In this document: in pieces, positions 55,360-58,735 of the stretch
How the letters are laid out: each line of letters begins with the position of its first letter
How positions within the stretch are numbered: position 1 is the stretch's first letter
Source: Chloroflexota bacterium
GTDB taxonomy: Bacteria > Chloroflexota > Dehalococcoidia > Lucifugimonadales > UBA3495
Assembly: GCA_028873965.1 (NCBI GenBank)
Contig: JAPPMU010000021.1
Location: 1-58,735 of the forward strand
Direction: 5' to 3'
DNA: 58,735 nucleotides
The notes under the pieces: generated by a model
Seen by the model: the letters and a program-made list of their open reading frames with translations, nothing else
Told to the model about the DNA's origin: nothing
Database searches by the model: none
Translations under genes and position numbers: made by a program

Positions 55360-55920
55360 TTAATCTTGCCCGCCGGCGGAGTTGCCGTTGTTCTGCCGCC
55401 GCAGTTCGGTGATGGCGTTGGTAAGTTCCGCAATCGTGGACATCATTACCCGACGCTCCTCGGCCGCTTGTTGTCGTTCCTCAGCAGATAGTTGTCGTTC
55501 TTCAGCAGCCCGCTGCCGCTCCTCATTGGCCTGGCTGATCAGCGCCTCGATGCGTTCGTCGGAACGCTTGCGCTCTTCGGCCAATTCTCGCCAAGCCTCA
55601 TCAGCGCGTCGATTGGCTTCCTCAGTGCGCTCTCGTTCTCTGCTGAGCATGATCGCGTTGATTCCTCCCGTCAGAGTTGTGGCCCCCAGCCAAGCCGCGG
55701 TGCAGCGTGACATGATGTCCACGTTGATGAAGCTGGCGACGACGCCCGGGTTGCATAACCCTCTGAGCGCATTATCAGCGGTGCACGGCGTTTTGGTAAA
55801 GTACCACACGAGCCAGGTCAACCCGGCCAAAGCAGCCCCCAATATCACCGGCCCGCGCCAGAAATCGGCATCGTAGCCCAGCGCATCCCAGAAGCGTCGG
55901 GCGGCCTGCAGCAGGTTCAT
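55360..55920 (-). CDS. Membrane-anchored coiled-coil protein of unknown function
   Basis: A 186-residue protein: one or two N-terminal membrane helices (WRGPVILGAALAGLTWLVWYF, about 20-40; a second near 70-90), then a long Arg/Glu-rich coiled coil with AEERQ-type repeats (about 95-165). It starts immediately after the stop codon of the CitE-like gene, so the two are translationally linked. No family is recognised. The coil repeats are near-identical in the tandem copy. Confidence 0.6.
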   Translation of the reverse strand: MNLLQAARRFWDALGYDADFWRGPVILGAALAGLTWLVWYFTKTPCTADNALRGLCNPGVVASFINVDIMSRCTAAWLGATTLTGGINAIMLSRERERTEEANRRADEAWRELAEERKRSDERIEALISQANEERQRAAEERQLSAEERQQAAEERRVMMSTIAELTNAITELRRQNNGNSAGGQD

Positions 55921-56820
55921 CTACACCAGCCCCAGGCTGCGGCACATCCCGAGCATCGCCTTTGCCGTTTCCTCGTGGGCCACGTCGACCATGTCGCCGG
56001 CATAGGTCACGGCCGCCGTGCCCTGACGCCGGCTTTCCTCCATGGTGTCCAGCAACCCCTGCCAGAAGGCGATTTCATCGGGCGTGGGCGTGAATATCTC
56101 GTTCACGATGGGCACGTGCGACGGGTGGATCAGGTGCATCCCCGTGTACCCCAGCGCCTTCAGGTTGTTGGCCCAGAAGCGCAGACCCTCCAGGTCGCGG
56201 ATGTCGAACCACCCGCCGCTGATAGGCCACTGGATCCCGGCGGCGCGGCTGTCCATCAGGACCTTGCTCCGCAGGTACAGGGTTTCCGCGCCCTCCAGGG
56301 TCCAGCGGTAACCCACGCTGCGGGCCGTGTCACCGCCTTTGCCGCCGCTGCCGCCCATGTGGGCGACCCGGTCTGACGCCATTGCGATCTCGTAGGCCAT
56401 GCGGATCCCGGACGCAGTTTCCAGTCCCGGGTCGATGCACACGGTGTTAAGTTCCATGCCGGCCTTACGCTCGAAATAACGCAGCAGCACGTCCGCTTCC
56501 ACCACGTCCGCCGGAGTTTCGACCTTGGGCAGTAGGATGCCGTAGAGGCCGGGCCGGGTGACGGCTTCCAGGTCGAACCCGGTCAGCCCGGTTTCCAGCC
56601 GGTTCACCCGCACGAACAGGGTCTGGCCCCGTTCCGACAACTCATCGATCATCTTTGCGACCAATGGCCGAGCGGCGTCCTTGTCGTACTCCGGGACCGA
56701 GTCCTCCAGGTCGAGGATCAATGCGTCCGGACTGTACTGAGGCGCTTTGCGCATCCAGTCTTCCTTGTTGCCGGGCACGAACATGATGGAGCGCAGGGGC
56801 TTGGTGGTGATGCGGGGCAT
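55921..56820 (-). CDS. HpcH/HpaI aldolase/citrate lyase (CitE-like)
   Basis: The 299-residue protein has the CitE/MCL family signature: RSIMFVPGNKEDWMRKA, DALILDLEDSVP (acidic ligand), LFVRVNRLETG, LLPKVET, and HLIHPSHVPIVNEIFTP at the end. Members cleave citryl-CoA, malyl-CoA or 3-hydroxy acyl-CoA thioesters; a thioester substrate fits the nearby CoA-transferase. The ATG at 56820 has AGGAGG 10 nt upstream; the longer frame to 56868 is not needed. Confidence 0.88.
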   Translation of the reverse strand: MPRITTKPLRSIMFVPGNKEDWMRKAPQYSPDALILDLEDSVPEYDKDAARPLVAKMIDELSERGQTLFVRVNRLETGLTGFDLEAVTRPGLYGILLPKVETPADVVEADVLLRYFERKAGMELNTVCIDPGLETASGIRMAYEIAMASDRVAHMGGSGGKGGDTARSVGYRWTLEGAETLYLRSKVLMDSRAAGIQWPISGGWFDIRDLEGLRFWANNLKALGYTGMHLIHPSHVPIVNEIFTPTPDEIAFWQGLLDTMEESRRQGTAAVTYAGDMVDVAHEETAKAMLGMCRSLGLV

Positions 56821-56931
56821 GGGGCAACTTCCTCCTGAATTCTGATCAAGCGTCCCTAATCGTATCACCGCCGGCCGGATTGGTATGACGCCGGGGCCGG
56901 CTGATAGTATCGAAACCGTAAGGTGATTGAG

Positions 56932-57459
56932 ATGACCGCCTCAGCAGATTTCGAAAGTGCACTGGTTAGCAATTTGCACACATTAGCAACGCTGAACGCT
57001 GAGCAGGCCCGACAAGATGCCCAGCGTATTGCTGCCCGCATTGTCCGGTTGGTCGACTGCCGGGATTACCGGATTCTGGACCTGAGCGACGTTCTGTACA
57101 CGATCGAGAATGCTGGCACCGACGGCATACCCGCGAACGAACTGACCAGCTTTGAAGATGCCGACATTATCATCGAAGCGAAGGGCCGCGAAGACGGTGC
57201 AATTCATTACGTCGCCGTCGAGGCTTAAGCCACGGGCGGCTGGCAGGAAGTTGACCACGCCACCCGTAACGCCGGCTATCTAACCCGGTTCACCGGACAA
57301 CCCGCTCACGCGGTAGTAGCTCCCCAACGCATTTGCTCAAGCATCGAGCCGCTGATTGAAAGGGGTGAGGTGCAATGGGCGCAGATCTGGCAGAAGGAGA
57401 TGGGACAGAGCAGGCGAAACGCTCAATTGCCGCGGCTAAATCACTCCTGCTCCTCCTAG
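56932..57459 (+). pseudogene. Unknown gene broken by an in-frame TAA
   Basis: Translation from ATG 56932 (AAGGTG 6 nt upstream) runs 98 codons to a TAA at 57226-57228. It continues in the same frame with protein-like sequence: WQEVDHATRNAGYLTRFTGQPAHAV and onward to about 57411 and a TAG at 57457. One nonsense mutation would restore a ~170-residue protein. The N-terminal part is helical (ARQDAQRIAARIVRLV). I do not know the family. Its 3' end overlaps the CoA-transferase gene on the other strand. Confidence 0.5.
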
Positions 57460-58662
57460 CCGCTCCAGCTCTCCCTCGTCCACGCCGCAGAGCTCTCCCA
57501 GCACCTCCGCGTTGTGCATCCCCAGCGACGGCGCGCCCGGAACATCCGGCAGCGGCTGACCGTCGAACAACACCGGAAATCCTGCCACCACCTCGTCGAC
57601 CTCTCCGTTGAAAGCCGCATTCCGCATGGGCCTCAGGGCGCCCCGATCACGGAAATGCTTGTCAGCCAGGATCTCGGGCACGGTGCGCACCGGAGCGCAC
57701 GGTACGTCGCCGGCGGACAGACAGTCCAGAGCCTCATCCCGTGTCATGGCCCCGATGCGGGCCTGCACTTCGGCGCGAGCTTCCGAGGCGTTCTCCGACC
57801 TCACCTGATAGCGTGCGAACCTGTCGTCCTCGATGAGGTCGGGAGTCCCGATGGCGTTGCACAGGCGGCGCCACTGATCGTCGCTGGCGGCGGTGATGAT
57901 TATCGCCCCGTCGCTGGCCTGATACTGACCGGTTGGGCCACTCCGGCTGTTGTTGCCGGTACGCAGCGGGATGTCCGCCGCCATGTCCTCTTCCAGGTTT
58001 TCCATCAGCATCAGCGACGCCAGGGTGTCCATCATAGACACGTCCAGGTAACAGCCCTGGCCGGTCTTATCTTTTTCTCGCAGAGCTGACAGGATAGCGG
58101 TGGACGCGAACATCGGGGTCACAAGGTCGCCAATGTAAAAGCCCACCCGCGTCGGCGGGCCGTCGGGTTCGCCGTTGATGTCCATCAACCCGCTCATGCC
58201 CTGGATCTGGGGGTCGTGGGCCGGCTGGTGGGCGTAAGGGCCGGTCTGCCCGTAGCCGGAGATGCTGGCGTATATGACTCCCGGGTTGACGGCGGCCACG
58301 TCCTGGTAACCGAGACCCAGACGGGTCATGGACCCGGGCGCAAGGTTCTCCAGCACCACGTCGGACTGACGTGCCATCTCCAGGAACAGTTCTCGCCCGC
58401 GCGGGTTCCTCAGATCCAGGGTCACGCTCTTGACCCCCTGGCTGCGTTTCAAAAAGCGGGTGGCGATGTGCTTTTCCGTGCGCTGCTCGGAGTGGATGCC
58501 GTCGGGACCGGCGAAGGGGCCATTGCCGCGTACCGGATCACCCCGGCCGGGTATCTCAATCTTGATTACCTCCGCGCCCAACCGCGCCAGCGTCATGCTC
58601 AGGAACGGCCCGGCAAGGAAAACGGTAACGGCCAAAACGCGCAAGTCAGAAAGTGGCTGCAT
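57436..58662 (-). CDS. Class III CoA-transferase (CaiB/BaiF), third copy
   Basis: The 408-residue protein has the CaiB family features LAGPFLSMTLARLGAEVIKIE, SDVVLENLAPGSMTRLGLGY, and the catalytic Asp in HDPQIQGMSGLMD. It is related to formyl-CoA:oxalate and carnitine-type transferases, with the acceptor unknown. A succession of such genes is typical of Chloroflexota that break down many organic acids. It begins 73 nt from the window end; the ATG at 58662 has a weak GTGAAG box. Confidence 0.9.
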   Translation of the reverse strand: MQPLSDLRVLAVTVFLAGPFLSMTLARLGAEVIKIEIPGRGDPVRGNGPFAGPDGIHSEQRTEKHIATRFLKRSQGVKSVTLDLRNPRGRELFLEMARQSDVVLENLAPGSMTRLGLGYQDVAAVNPGVIYASISGYGQTGPYAHQPAHDPQIQGMSGLMDINGEPDGPPTRVGFYIGDLVTPMFASTAILSALREKDKTGQGCYLDVSMMDTLASLMLMENLEEDMAADIPLRTGNNSRSGPTGQYQASDGAIIITAASDDQWRRLCNAIGTPDLIEDDRFARYQVRSENASEARAEVQARIGAMTRDEALDCLSAGDVPCAPVRTVPEILADKHFRDRGALRPMRNAAFNGEVDEVVAGFPVLFDGQPLPDVPGAPSLGMHNAEVLGELCGVDEGELERLGGAGVI

Positions 58663-58735
58663 TCTTCACGTCCGCCTATTCTAAGAACCCCTAACAAAAT
58701 GGCTTGCTGATCCATAATCAAGGGGCTAATCTTTC

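Overview
The window is GC-rich bacterial chromosome with no rRNA, tRNA or CRISPR array that I can recognise. Gene content points to a Chloroflexota bacterium, most likely Dehalococcoidia/SAR202-like. The clues are three class III (CaiB/BaiF) CoA-transferases, a CitE-like lyase, a MaoC-like hydratase, a molybdenum hydroxylase (xanthine/CO dehydrogenase family) operon, an SsuD-like flavin monooxygenase, Rex, and a full F1Fo ATP synthase operon. This placement is inferred from gene families, not from a marker phylogeny.

Layout. 0.2-0.3 kb: a palindromic repeat element. 0.4-4.8 kb: PIG-L deacetylase with an MFS transporter, a Uma2 nuclease, a small membrane protein and SurE. 4.9-8.7 kb: the three-subunit molybdenum hydroxylase, with a strong promoter and a terminator. 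8.8-11.1 kb: a HEPN/PaREP1-like gene pair, an XRE regulator, a gene-poor stretch and a PH-domain protein. 11.3-14.9 kb: lysA, holB, Smr and HNH genes. 15.2-18.3 kb: a membrane-fused HdrD-like Fe-S oxidoreductase and an alpha/beta hydrolase. 18.5-18.8 kb: a SelW-like selenoprotein gene with an in-frame TGA in the redox motif, easily missed or called as a truncated ORF. 18.9-20.3 kb: DUF503 and Rex. 20.3-27.8 kb: the ATP synthase operon, with an extra unknown gene between atpG and atpD. 28-31.7 kb: bifunctional nuclease, DivIVA-like protein, coaD, rsmD and, divergently, ribF; then tyrS. 33.0-36.7 kb: an accessory two-gene island (acidic/Trp-rich unknown protein plus RapA-like SNF2 helicase). 36.8-41.7 kb: MaoC-like hydratase, small membrane proteins and two CoA-transferases. 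41.9-48.2 kb: a lipoprotein nucleotidase-like enzyme, a duplicated alpha/beta-barrel protein, CtaG with a partner, and a flavin monooxygenase. 48.2-55.0 kb: two giant FtsX-like permeases in tandem. 55.1-58.7 kb: duplicated coiled-coil genes, a CitE-like lyase, a pseudogene and a third CoA-transferase.

Two results stand out. First, the SelW-like gene at 18519-18788 reads through a TGA that exactly replaces the second cysteine of the CxxC motif, and it is followed at the right distance by a hairpin with bacterial SECIS geometry. Second, three copies of a ~137-bp palindromic MITE, with inverted ends of the form CTCACGCGTACCCA, are each flanked by a 10-bp (or longer) target-site duplication; the copies sit at 18.3, 19.3 and 41.8 kb. 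Several sigma70-type promoters (TTGACA-N17-TACGAT for atp, TTGACC-N18-TATACT for the hydroxylase) fix gene starts and operon boundaries.
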